Shown: piece by piece, positions 1 through 6,103 of the stretch
Layout: each line of letters starts with the position of its first letter
Position numbering within the stretch: position 1 is the first letter of the stretch
NCBI GenBank assembly: GCA_003504855.1
Contig: DNZD01000041.1
Coordinates: 1-6,706, forward strand
Direction of reading: 5' to 3'
Origin: Cytophagales bacterium
GTDB lineage: Bacteria > Bacteroidota > Bacteroidia > Cytophagales > Cyclobacteriaceae
Length of the DNA stretch: 6,706 nucleotides
Notes under the pieces: model-generated
What the model saw: the letters and a program-made list of their open reading frames with translations, nothing else
What the model was told of the DNA's origin: nothing
Databases searched by the model: none
Translations under genes and position numbers: made by a program

Positions 1-1
1 C

Positions 2-1645
2 ATCAACCAGTACTATAAGTTATTTCTCCAGCCCTTGAATCAGGTGCACCTGGGATCTACGGATATCGAACATGATTATCACAACTATAGAAAATTCAAT
101 GGCGCTTACCTGCGAATCTTTGCCATCGTGGGCGGACTCATTCTGCTGATAGCAGCCGTAAATTTCATGAACCTCACGACGGCCAGGGCCTCTCATCGGT
201 GGAAGGAGATAGGCGTTCGGTCTTCCATCGGCGCCGGTAAGGGACAACTGTTTGGTCAGTTTGTGTTTGAGTCTGTGCTACTCGCGTTAGGTGCCTTGTT
301 GTTGGGGGTGCTGGCCGATCTGTTGCTGTTGCCCGGACTCAATCTTCTCATCGGTCGTCAGCTTTCGCTCCTGGCTTTGGCCAATCATCCACTTGAACTC
401 TTGGTGCTGCTGGCAGCCACCATCCTGTTAGGTATGCTGGCGGGCATCTATCCCTCTCTGTATATGACCTCGTTCCAGCCTTCGTCCGTGCTGAAGGGGA
501 ACAAAAAGGAGGGGAGGTCACTTTTCCGGAGTTCCCTGGTCGTCATCCAGTTTGGATTGGCACTGGCCATGATCGTGAGTACCATCATCGTGGTACGCCA
601 GCTGAGCTATATGCAGCAGTCCGAAATGGGATTTGATAAAGATCATATCCTGCTCATTGATATGAATCAGGAAGTGAATCAAAAGTATGCCACCCTGAAA
701 GAAGAATTGCTGAAGAGCCCGCATGTTCGCGGCGTTACTGCGTCGGGTCAGCGTCTGGGCAACAATTTTCACCAATGGGGCTATAAGGTGCGAACGGATA
801 CCGGGGTAGTCAATATTACACCATCCAATGTCAACGTTGATTATGATTACCTGACGGTGTACGGCATTCAAATCAAAGCAGGCAGGAATTTCAACAAAGA
901 CAACGCACGCGACAAGGATTTTGCCTTTATCATCAACGAGACCTTTGCCAGGGAGCTTAATGCGCCTAATGTGTTGGGGATGGGAGTGGGACATGGTTGG
1001 TACAAAGATGACTCTCTGGGAAGCATCATCGGGGTAGCGCAGGATTTTCATTTTAATTCCATGCATCACAAAATCAATACCCTGTCCATGGTGGTTCATC
1101 CGGACTGGGGGTACAGTGAGATGTCAGTGAAGGTGGATGGCAGCGATCCGGCCGCGGCCATTGATGAGGTGCAGGATATCTGGAAGCGGACAGTTTCCTA
1201 TCCATTTGATTACACGTTTCTCGATCAGCACTTTGATAACTTATATCAGTCCGATCGGCAGATGAGTTCGGTGGTTACTATCATGGCCGTGCTGGCCATC
1301 CTGCTGTCTTGTCTCGGCTTGTTTGGTTTGGTCACGATCACGGTCCAGAAACGTGTGAAGGAAGTTGGCATCCGAAAGGCACTGGGTGCCTCCGAGCAGG
1401 AGATAACTACCCTGTTGTCCAGGAATTACATTGGCCTTATCGTCATCGCTTTTGTGCTGGCCAGTCCGGTGACGTATTGGGTATTGAACCGATGGTTGGA
1501 TGGATTTGCCTATCACATTGGTATTCACCCGGGCTGGTTTTTCGCCGGGGCTGCCCTTACCCTGGCCATTGCCGGACTCACCATTGCCTACCATACGATG
1601 CGTGCAGCGAGAGAGAATCCCGTGAAAGCCCTTCGCTACGAATAA
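2..1645 (+). CDS. ABC transporter permease, MacB/FtsX type, 5'-truncated by window edge
   Basis: Inner-membrane permease subunit of the MacB/FtsX class, which in characterised members uses ATP hydrolysis by a partner protein to move a periplasmic domain rather than to carry substrate through a pore. The frame is open from base 2, so the true start lies outside; the TTG at 35 is not the start. 547 codons are visible. Counting from base 2: the end of a first periplasmic MacB-PCD domain (to about 30), a hydrophobic segment (37-59), the FtsX signature KEIGVRSSIGAGKG (about 68-81), hydrophobic segments near 86-112, 131-152 and 178-199, a second MacB-PCD domain (about 205-415, with IIGVAQDFHF), a helix at 422-446, a second signature KEVGIRKALGAS (453-464) and two last helices (about 476-497, 508-530). 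It ends in NPVKALRYE, a typical family C-terminus. Full-length relatives have roughly 790-880 residues, so about 250-330 are missing. Its substrate is unknown and no ATPase gene is in view. Confidence 0.93.
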   Translation: MNQYYKLFLQPLNQVHLGSTDIEHDYHNYRKFNGAYLRIFAIVGGLILLIAAVNFMNLTTARASHRWKEIGVRSSIGAGKGQLFGQFVFESVLLALGALLLGVLADLLLLPGLNLLIGRQLSLLALANHPLELLVLLAATILLGMLAGIYPSLYMTSFQPSSVLKGNKKEGRSLFRSSLVVIQFGLALAMIVSTIIVVRQLSYMQQSEMGFDKDHILLIDMNQEVNQKYATLKEELLKSPHVRGVTASGQRLGNNFHQWGYKVRTDTGVVNITPSNVNVDYDYLTVYGIQIKAGRNFNKDNARDKDFAFIINETFARELNAPNVLGMGVGHGWYKDDSLGSIIGVAQDFHFNSMHHKINTLSMVVHPDWGYSEMSVKVDGSDPAAAIDEVQDIWKRTVSYPFDYTFLDQHFDNLYQSDRQMSSVVTIMAVLAILLSCLGLFGLVTITVQKRVKEVGIRKALGASEQEITTLLSRNYIGLIVIAFVLASPVTYWVLNRWLDGFAYHIGIHPGWFFAGAALTLAIAGLTIAYHTMRAARENPVKALRYE

Positions 1646-1681
1646 CCAAAAAAGCCTGTTTAAAGACTTCTTTCGAATGAT

Positions 1682-1714
1682 TTTGCGGACGGGTAACTAT
1701 TTTACATACATTTA
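1682..1714 (+). promoter_or_regulatory. candidate Bacteroidota -33/-7 promoter for the PadR-permease unit
   Basis: TTTG at 1682-1685 and TACATTTA at 1707-1714 match the Bacteroidota primary sigma pattern TTTG / TAnnTTTG, except for the last base of the -7 element. The 21-base spacing is near the usual range. Transcription would start about 10 bases before the PadR ATG at 1732, giving a very short leader. This is pattern matching only; the region is AT-rich and chance matches are easy. Confidence 0.35.
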
Positions 1715-1719
1715 CGTAA
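1712..1719. promoter_or_regulatory. 8-bp palindrome TTACGTAA, possible operator
   Basis: A perfect palindrome overlaps the end of the candidate -7 element and lies 12 bases before the PadR start. PadR regulators commonly repress their own promoters by binding dyads there, so this is a reasonable operator candidate. The symmetry hardly extends beyond the eight bases, and it does not clearly match the ATGT-N8-ACAT pattern known for phenolic-acid PadR proteins. Confidence 0.25.
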
Positions 1720-1731
1720 TTAATCAGAGTT

Positions 1732-2064
1732 ATGAAGGGAACCAACATTGGTGAATTCGAAGAGCTGGTGCTGCTGACCATAGCAGCACTGGTCAATGAT
1801 GCATACAGTGTGGCGATATGTGACGACCTGCTGAAACGCACCGGACGCGACGCAAAACTTGGCGTGGTCCATGCTGTCCTCAACCGGTTGGAGGAAAAAG
1901 GCCTCGTCAAGAGTATGTTGGGTGAGGCAACACAGGCCCGTGGCGGTAAACGAAAGCGGTATTATACCGTGACGAATGCCGGCAAGAGCGCGTTGCTCAA
2001 GTCCAAAGAAATCCGTGATCAACTCTGGAGCGTGATTCCCAACATGACACTGAAGCGCATCTGA
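1732..2064 (+). CDS. PadR-family transcriptional regulator (short form)
   Basis: A 110-residue winged-helix DNA-binding protein, expected to act as a dimeric repressor in the cytoplasm. Residues 8-57 form the helix-turn-helix core (EELVLLTIAALV, then the recognition region ending in VLNRLEEKGLV), and residues 60-84 form the wing with the very typical basic GGKRKRYYTVTNAG motif. It lacks the long C-terminal dimerisation region of classical PadR (about 180 residues), so it belongs to the short group often encoded beside permeases. The ATG at 1732 is the only reasonable start and places the family motif correctly; no Shine-Dalgarno sequence is visible. Its TGA at 2062-2064 shares a base with the ATG of the next permease, which strongly suggests one transcript and that this permease is its main target. 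The inducing ligand cannot be read from the sequence. Confidence 0.95.
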   Translation: MKGTNIGEFEELVLLTIAALVNDAYSVAICDDLLKRTGRDAKLGVVHAVLNRLEEKGLVKSMLGEATQARGGKRKRYYTVTNAGKSALLKSKEIRDQLWSVIPNMTLKRI

Positions 2065-2066
2065 TG
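2062..2066 (+). promoter_or_regulatory. TGATG stop-start overlap coupling regulator and permease
   Basis: The regulator's TGA and the permease's ATG share base 2064. No Shine-Dalgarno sequence is visible before this ATG, so ribosomes ending the regulator probably restart on the permease. Such coupling would link the amounts of the two proteins. Confidence 0.75.
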
Positions 2067-4703
2067 GAGCCCCTCAACCCAATACGACCACCGCGCTGGG
2101 CAGAAAGACTGCTCGAATGGTATTGCCGTCCCGAGTTGCTCGAAGACCTGCAGGGTGACCTTCATGAATACTTTGAGCGCAATGTTAAGGCCCGGGGACC
2201 GCGCCGCGCCAGACTAATCTATATCATCGATGTATGTAAGTTCTTTCGGCTTTATACCATTCGCAAACCTGAATTCGTCAACCTCTTCATCAACTGGATT
2301 ATGCTGGGCAGCTACATCAAAACATCCGGACGCAGTCTGGTGCGTAACAAGTTATTCTCGACCATCAACATGGCTGGTCTCGCCATCAGCATGTCGGTGG
2401 GCCTCATCATGATCAGTGTGTTGCATGATGTCTTTCAGTATGATCGGTTCCACACCCACTATGATCGTATCGAACGGGTAATCTCCCGGTATGAGTACCT
2501 GGGAGAAAAAGACAACAGTTTCATGGCCACGACCTCCATGAAGGCAGGCCAACTTATCCAGGAAAACTTTAAGCAACCCGAAGCCATCGCCATCTTCCAC
2601 CGCGGCTTTGATGATGATGTCTCGTTGGGTGAAAAGACCATTCCCCTGCGTGGATTTTACGGCAACTCGGATGTTTTCAAAGTCTTTTCATTTCGATTGA
2701 TCAGCGGCAACCCGGAAACGGCATTGTCGGAGCCTTTCTCTGTGGTGCTCACGGAAAAGTCGGCGCAGAAAATCTTTGGCGATGAAGAAGCCTTGGGAAA
2801 AACGGTTCGCATTGGTGCCGACCGGGACTATACGGTAACTGGTGTGGTGGAGGATCCTCCGGTATTTTCACATATCAAGTTTGATATGTTGGGCTCCCTC
2901 AGTACCCGGACGATTACTGTTGTTGATCAGAAGAGTGAAATGAATTGGGACAATGTGTGGAGTACCTGGGTGTATTTGTTGTTTCCGGAAGGGTTTGACA
3001 AGAGTGCATTCAAACAGGGGCTTGCTGATATGGCCAAGCGGGAAGACCCATCCGTGAAGAACACCCATATTGAACTGGAGTTGCAGCCATTGCGGGAGAT
3101 CATGCTGACGGATAGTATGGGCAACCAGATAGGGGCCACTCTCGGCACCACTGTACTATGGATTTTTGGCGGACTGGCCCTGGTGGTCATCTTATCAGCA
3201 TGCTTTAATTACACCAACCTCTCGATTGCGCGCTCCTTGCGGCGTACCCGCGAAGTAGGCATACGCAAGGTGGTGGGTGCGGCCCGCGGTCAGGTGATGA
3301 GTCAGTTTGTGGTGGAGGCTGTGATCCTGTCGTTAGGCTCACTGGTACTGGCTTTCCTGCTGGTATTGTTATTAAAGCCTTACTTCCTCAGTATTGAACC
3401 TGACCTGCAACGAATTCTGGTTTTGGATTTGTCACCTGCTGTGGTAGGCTGGTTTATTCTCTTTGCCATAGGCGTTGGTATCATGGCAGGTTTTTTTCCG
3501 GCTCTTTTCTTTGCGCGTATCAATGCCGTTCAGGTCTTGAAGAACATGTCGTCAGTGCCGGTCTTCCGGAAACTCACCCTGCGAAGAACATTAATTGTCT
3601 TTCAGTACTTCATCTCCATACTCTTCATCACCTCCACCATTGTGGTCTATAAGCAGTACCGGCATTTTGTTTCATTTGACCTGGGCTTCTCCACGGCCAA
3701 CATTTATAACATATCGGTCCAGGGCAATAAAGCCGAACTTCTGAAAAAGGAGTTAAGTGAATTGCCGGAGGTGAAGGGTATATCTGAATCCATGATGATT
3801 ACCAGTGTCGGGAACTATTATGGCACCAACATGAAGTACCCACCCCATCCGGATGATTCAGCCGGTGTCAGTTTTAACACAGTCGATGAGTATTATATGC
3901 CGCTGCACCAGCACCACCTGCTGGCTGGTCGTAATTTTATGCCCAAGCCGGATAGCGCGGTGGAATCCGAAGTGATTGTCAATGAACAGGTCCTTCATCG
4001 TTTTAATATTGCCGGCCAGGATCCTCAGAAAGCTATCGGCGAACTGCTCCGGGTGGATGGCAAGGAAATGGTGATCATTGGCGTGATGAAGAACTTTCAA
4101 TACGGACGCGCAAATGATAAGGCCGGGCAGCGCGAAGTGGTATTTCGCTATGGCAGCGGCAATCCCGATCAGTTAAACCTGTTGATTGAGTCAACGGATA
4201 TCCTGGCCACCCGCCAAAAGCTAGAAGCGATCTGGAAAAAAATTGATCAGGTTCACCCGTTTGAGGGCCAATGGTACACAGAACAGTTGGCGGAGGCCTT
4301 TTCAGGTCTTCAGGCTGCCGTGAAAGTGGCAGCCTTCCTGGCCTTTCTCGCCATATGCATTGCTTCCATGGGACTTCTCGGCATGGTGGTGTTCACGACC
4401 GAAACCCGGCTCAAGGAAATCAGCATCAGAAAAGTTCTGGGTGCCAGCGTGGGCCGATTGCTATTCTTATTATCGCGGGGGTTCCTGGGGTTGTTAGGCG
4501 TGGCCATTATCATTGCTTTGCCGGTCACCATTCTTTTTTTCGAACAGATCGCCTTCCCCGAACTTGCCAATCATGCACCCATTCCTTTCGTTGAAATGTT
4601 GTTAGGGGTGCTGGGCGTATTGATGATTGCGTTGATTATGATTTTGTCGCAGACGTTTCGCGTGGCTACCACCAATCCTGCGGAAGTGCTGAAAAACGAA
4701 TGA
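2064..4703 (+). CDS. ABC transporter permease with N-terminal prefix domain (MacB/FtsX type, duplicated)
   Basis: A complete 879-residue inner-membrane permease. Residues 1-75 are a charged, probably cytoplasmic prefix (PPRWAERLLEWYCRPELLEDLQGDLHEYFERN in two blocks, 9-28 and 29-40), matching what is called permease prefix domain 2 in Bacteroidota transporters. Then come a helix at about 99-121, a first MacB-PCD periplasmic domain (to about 345), a helix at 363-386, the FtsX signature REVGIRKVVGAARG (396-409), helices near 417-439, 460-485 and 508-528, a second periplasmic domain (about 530-740, with IIGVMKNFQYG), a helix at 752-777, a second signature LKEISIRKVLGAS (783-795) and two last helices. 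It ends in NPAEVLKNE. The start is fixed by the overlap with the PadR gene and by the prefix motif. PadR next to a prefix-bearing duplicated permease resembles the orphan permease pairs described in Acidobacteria. No ATPase gene is near; substrate and partner are unknown. Confidence 0.94.
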   Translation: MEPLNPIRPPRWAERLLEWYCRPELLEDLQGDLHEYFERNVKARGPRRARLIYIIDVCKFFRLYTIRKPEFVNLFINWIMLGSYIKTSGRSLVRNKLFSTINMAGLAISMSVGLIMISVLHDVFQYDRFHTHYDRIERVISRYEYLGEKDNSFMATTSMKAGQLIQENFKQPEAIAIFHRGFDDDVSLGEKTIPLRGFYGNSDVFKVFSFRLISGNPETALSEPFSVVLTEKSAQKIFGDEEALGKTVRIGADRDYTVTGVVEDPPVFSHIKFDMLGSLSTRTITVVDQKSEMNWDNVWSTWVYLLFPEGFDKSAFKQGLADMAKREDPSVKNTHIELELQPLREIMLTDSMGNQIGATLGTTVLWIFGGLALVVILSACFNYTNLSIARSLRRTREVGIRKVVGAARGQVMSQFVVEAVILSLGSLVLAFLLVLLLKPYFLSIEPDLQRILVLDLSPAVVGWFILFAIGVGIMAGFFPALFFARINAVQVLKNMSSVPVFRKLTLRRTLIVFQYFISILFITSTIVVYKQYRHFVSFDLGFSTANIYNISVQGNKAELLKKELSELPEVKGISESMMITSVGNYYGTNMKYPPHPDDSAGVSFNTVDEYYMPLHQHHLLAGRNFMPKPDSAVESEVIVNEQVLHRFNIAGQDPQKAIGELLRVDGKEMVIIGVMKNFQYGRANDKAGQREVVFRYGSGNPDQLNLLIESTDILATRQKLEAIWKKIDQVHPFEGQWYTEQLAEAFSGLQAAVKVAAFLAFLAICIASMGLLGMVVFTTETRLKEISIRKVLGASVGRLLFLLSRGFLGLLGVAIIIALPVTILFFEQIAFPELANHAPIPFVEMLLGVLGVLMIALIMILSQTFRVATTNPAEVLKNE

Positions 4704-4749
4704 TGTGACTTTTGGCGGATCATCGTATTCTGGATAAAACCCAAAGCCG

Positions 4750-5301
4750 ATGACCAACCGCCGCGACAGGCGCATGGAACTCAGTACGAGTTCCATGGCC
4801 GACATTGCCTTTTTGTTGCTCACATTTTTTCTGATTAGCACACAAATCCCGTATCAACGCGGACTGTTGATAATGCTCCCGGAGTTAAATAATGTCGTTA
4901 ATAAGAAAATTTATGACCGCAACTTGTTTGCCATTCAATTGAACAGCAAAGATGTACTGATGGTTGAAGGTGAAGTTCGTCCCGTTGCCGGTTTGCGCAA
5001 AGCAGTGCGGGCGTTCATCCTCAACCAGGGCCGTGATGAACACTTATCGGACAATCCAAGAGATGCAGTAGTATCATTTAAAGCCGACCGGCAAACCTCT
5101 CACCGGGCATATATTGAAGTGCTCGACGAAATTCAGGCCGCCTATTTTGATATCTATGCGGAACGGGCTGGTATGTCTTCGTCAGCATTCCGGGCGCTAA
5201 ATCCCTCGAATCCCAGCGACAGGGAAGTTATGGATCGCGCAAGGGAAGGCTTCCCCATGAATGTTTCCATCGCTGAGCCCACCCGCGTAAAACCAGGATG
5301 A
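4750..5301 (+). CDS. ExbD/TolR-family biopolymer transport protein, no ExbB in view
   Basis: A 183-residue inner-membrane protein of the ExbD/TolR family, which with an ExbB/TolQ pentamer turns proton flow into work on TonB- or Tol-type partners in the periplasm. A short basic tail (1-10) leads to SMADIAFLLLTFFLIST (15-31), a single membrane helix holding the family's essential proton-site aspartate, here D18. The periplasmic part (about 38-183) shows the Bacteroidota pattern: RGLLIMLPE (37-45), AVVSFKADRQTSHRAYIEVL (106-125) and a closing NVSIAEPT. Length is normal for the group. These proteins are usually encoded beside exbB and a second exbD; neither is seen here, so this may be an extra copy relying on an ExbB made elsewhere. 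The ATG at 4750 keeps the basic tail; ATGs at 4774 and 4795 are alternatives and both lie in a hairpin. It begins 46 bases after the permease stop. Confidence 0.92.
   Translation: MTNRRDRRMELSTSSMADIAFLLLTFFLISTQIPYQRGLLIMLPELNNVVNKKIYDRNLFAIQLNSKDVLMVEGEVRPVAGLRKAVRAFILNQGRDEHLSDNPRDAVVSFKADRQTSHRAYIEVLDEIQAAYFDIYAERAGMSSSAFRALNPSNPSDREVMDRAREGFPMNVSIAEPTRVKPG
4773..4797. repeat. perfect 10-bp inverted repeat with 5-base loop in the first codons of the exbD-type gene
   Basis: CATGGAACTC at 4773-4782 is the exact reverse complement of GAGTTCCATG at 4788-4797, separated by AGTAC. In the mRNA this forms a stem-loop over codons 8-16 of the ExbD-type gene. Each arm contains an in-frame ATG (4774 and 4795). 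No T-run follows directly, so it is not an intrinsic terminator. A role in translation or mRNA stability is inference. Confidence 0.6.
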
Positions 5302-5331
5302 TAAAAGTGAATTCTTCGTACTTTCGGTGTC

Positions 5332-6006
5332 ATGAGGTTAACCTATTGGATAGCAGCCATCGCCGGCGTGATGTTTTTGGGATCATTTGTCGTGAACCAA
5401 AGAAAGAAGGTGATATTATTTGGGGACTCCATTACACAAGCCGGCGTAGAGCCCCGCGGCTATGTTACACGCATGACGGGTTTGGCTGAGGCCGAACACC
5501 GTTCTTCTGACTTTGAATTTATGGGTGCCGGGATTGGCGGCAATAAAATTTATGACCTCTACCTGCGGGTAGATGATGATGTGCTCAGGCACAAGCCGGA
5601 TATCGTAGTGATCTATATCGGCGTAAATGATGTGTGGCACAAACGGCTAGCGGGTACGGGAACCGATCCTGATAAGTTTGAGAAATTTTATCTTGCCCTG
5701 ATCAATAAACTGACCAGTCAAAACATCCGGGTTGTGCTGTGTACCCCTGCCGTCATTGGAGAAAAGACTGATTTTTCGAACGAGCTCGATGGCGACCTCA
5801 ATCGGTACAGCCATATCATCCGAAATCTGGCCAAACAGAATAACCTGCCGCTGGTGGACCTGCGCAAAGCGTTTCTCGATTACAACCTTCAAAATAATCC
5901 GTCAAACAAGGAGTCAGGAATGCTGACCACCGATCGCGTGCACCTGAATGACCAGGGGAACTTACTGGTTGCAGAAGCTATATGGTCCGTGATCAAGGGC
6001 ATGTAA
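5332..6006 (+). CDS. SGNH/GDSL-type esterase with N-terminal membrane anchor or signal peptide
   Basis: A 224-residue serine hydrolase of the SGNH fold, expected to remove acyl or acetyl groups from lipids or glycans. All four blocks are present: block I FGDSIT (30-35) with nucleophile S33; block II GAGIGGNKIYDL (65-76) with oxyanion glycine probably G70; block III IYIGVNDVW (94-102) with N99; block V TTDRVHLND (199-207) with D201 and H204. The order and spacing resemble the family near PAF acetylhydrolase Ib subunits and TesA-like lysophospholipases. Residues 4-21 are hydrophobic and followed by QRKK; there is no clear lipobox cysteine, so it is probably anchored or exported to the periplasm. 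The start at 5332 supplies this segment; no Shine-Dalgarno sequence is visible. The gene lies 30 bases after the ExbD-type gene and is probably co-transcribed with it. Substrate cannot be told from sequence alone. Confidence 0.93.
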   Translation: MRLTYWIAAIAGVMFLGSFVVNQRKKVILFGDSITQAGVEPRGYVTRMTGLAEAEHRSSDFEFMGAGIGGNKIYDLYLRVDDDVLRHKPDIVVIYIGVNDVWHKRLAGTGTDPDKFEKFYLALINKLTSQNIRVVLCTPAVIGEKTDFSNELDGDLNRYSHIIRNLAKQNNLPLVDLRKAFLDYNLQNNPSNKESGMLTTDRVHLNDQGNLLVAEAIWSVIKGM

Positions 6007-6011
6007 TCACC

Positions 6012-6045
6012 ACGCAGCGAGAGAATTGCGTATTTTTTGATTTTT
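6012..6045 (+). terminator. probable intrinsic terminator after the SGNH esterase gene
   Basis: Five bases after the TAA, ACGCA (6012-6016) pairs with TGCGT (6027-6031), plus one inner G-U pair, leaving an 8-base loop. A T-rich run follows (6033-6045, interrupted by GA). The stem is short, but its position and the T-tract fit a rho-independent terminator closing the upstream gene run. Confidence 0.5.
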
Positions 6046-6046
6046 C

Positions 6047-6060
6047 CTAACAGGTGTTAG
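6047..6060. promoter_or_regulatory. 14-base dyad CTAACA-GG-TGTTAG, possible operator
   Basis: Two perfect 6-base arms flank a GG centre, 44 bases before the aminotransferase start and directly after the T-tract of the terminator. The compact symmetry fits a binding site for a dimeric regulator better than an RNA hairpin, because the loop would be only two bases unless the inner pair opens. I do not recognise a known regulator consensus. Confidence 0.35.
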
Positions 6061-6063
6061 TCG

Positions 6064-6100
6064 CAGGTTGAATTATCCGTTAAATTGCGCCCTTAACCTG
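6064..6100 (+). promoter_or_regulatory. possible 8-bp leader stem ending three bases before the aminotransferase ATG
   Basis: CAGGTTGA (6064-6071) can pair with TTAACCTG (6093-6100) using one G-U pair, enclosing a 21-base loop. The stem would sit against the start codon at 6104 and could slow initiation if formed. It may equally be a chance pairing; no other leader element is recognisable. Confidence 0.25.
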
Positions 6101-6103
6101 ACC

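Noticed and set aside
35..37. TTG as start of the first permease
   Set aside because: The frame stays open to the left edge and the residues before it continue the protein; starting here would cut a periplasmic domain in the middle.
518..1099. 193-codon open frame on the minus strand inside the first permease gene
   Set aside because: It is fully antisense to a well-supported permease domain; its translation is rich in His, Gln and Ile with no recognisable motif, as expected of a shadow frame.
1150..1159. GGCCGCGGCC palindrome
   Set aside because: It encodes part of a Pro-Ala-Ala-Ala stretch within the first permease and is explained by GC-rich alanine codons.
1309..1680. 123-codon + strand frame overlapping the end of the first permease
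   Set aside because: It overlaps the second FtsX domain in another frame and shows no family motif.
1646..1680. terminator after the first permease (AAAGA-CT-TCTTT)
   Set aside because: The stem has five weak pairs, a two-base loop and no T-tract after it.
2520..2542. TTCATGG / CCATGAA inverted repeat in the second permease
   Set aside because: A 7-bp stem with a 9-base loop within a coding region of this size is likely by chance.
4704..4749. promoter or hairpin between the second permease and the ExbD-type gene
   Set aside because: TTTG at 4711 has only a poor TAnnTTTG match 11 bases away, too close, and the GAAT-GATG / CATC-GT-ATTC pairing needs a bulge and a long loop. The gene can be read from the permease transcript.
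5298..5489. 63-codon frame starting with ATGA at the ExbD-type stop
   Set aside because: The overlap looks like coupling, but the frame runs across the SGNH gene in another phase, is rich in Arg, His and Cys, and destroys the conserved GDSIT block.
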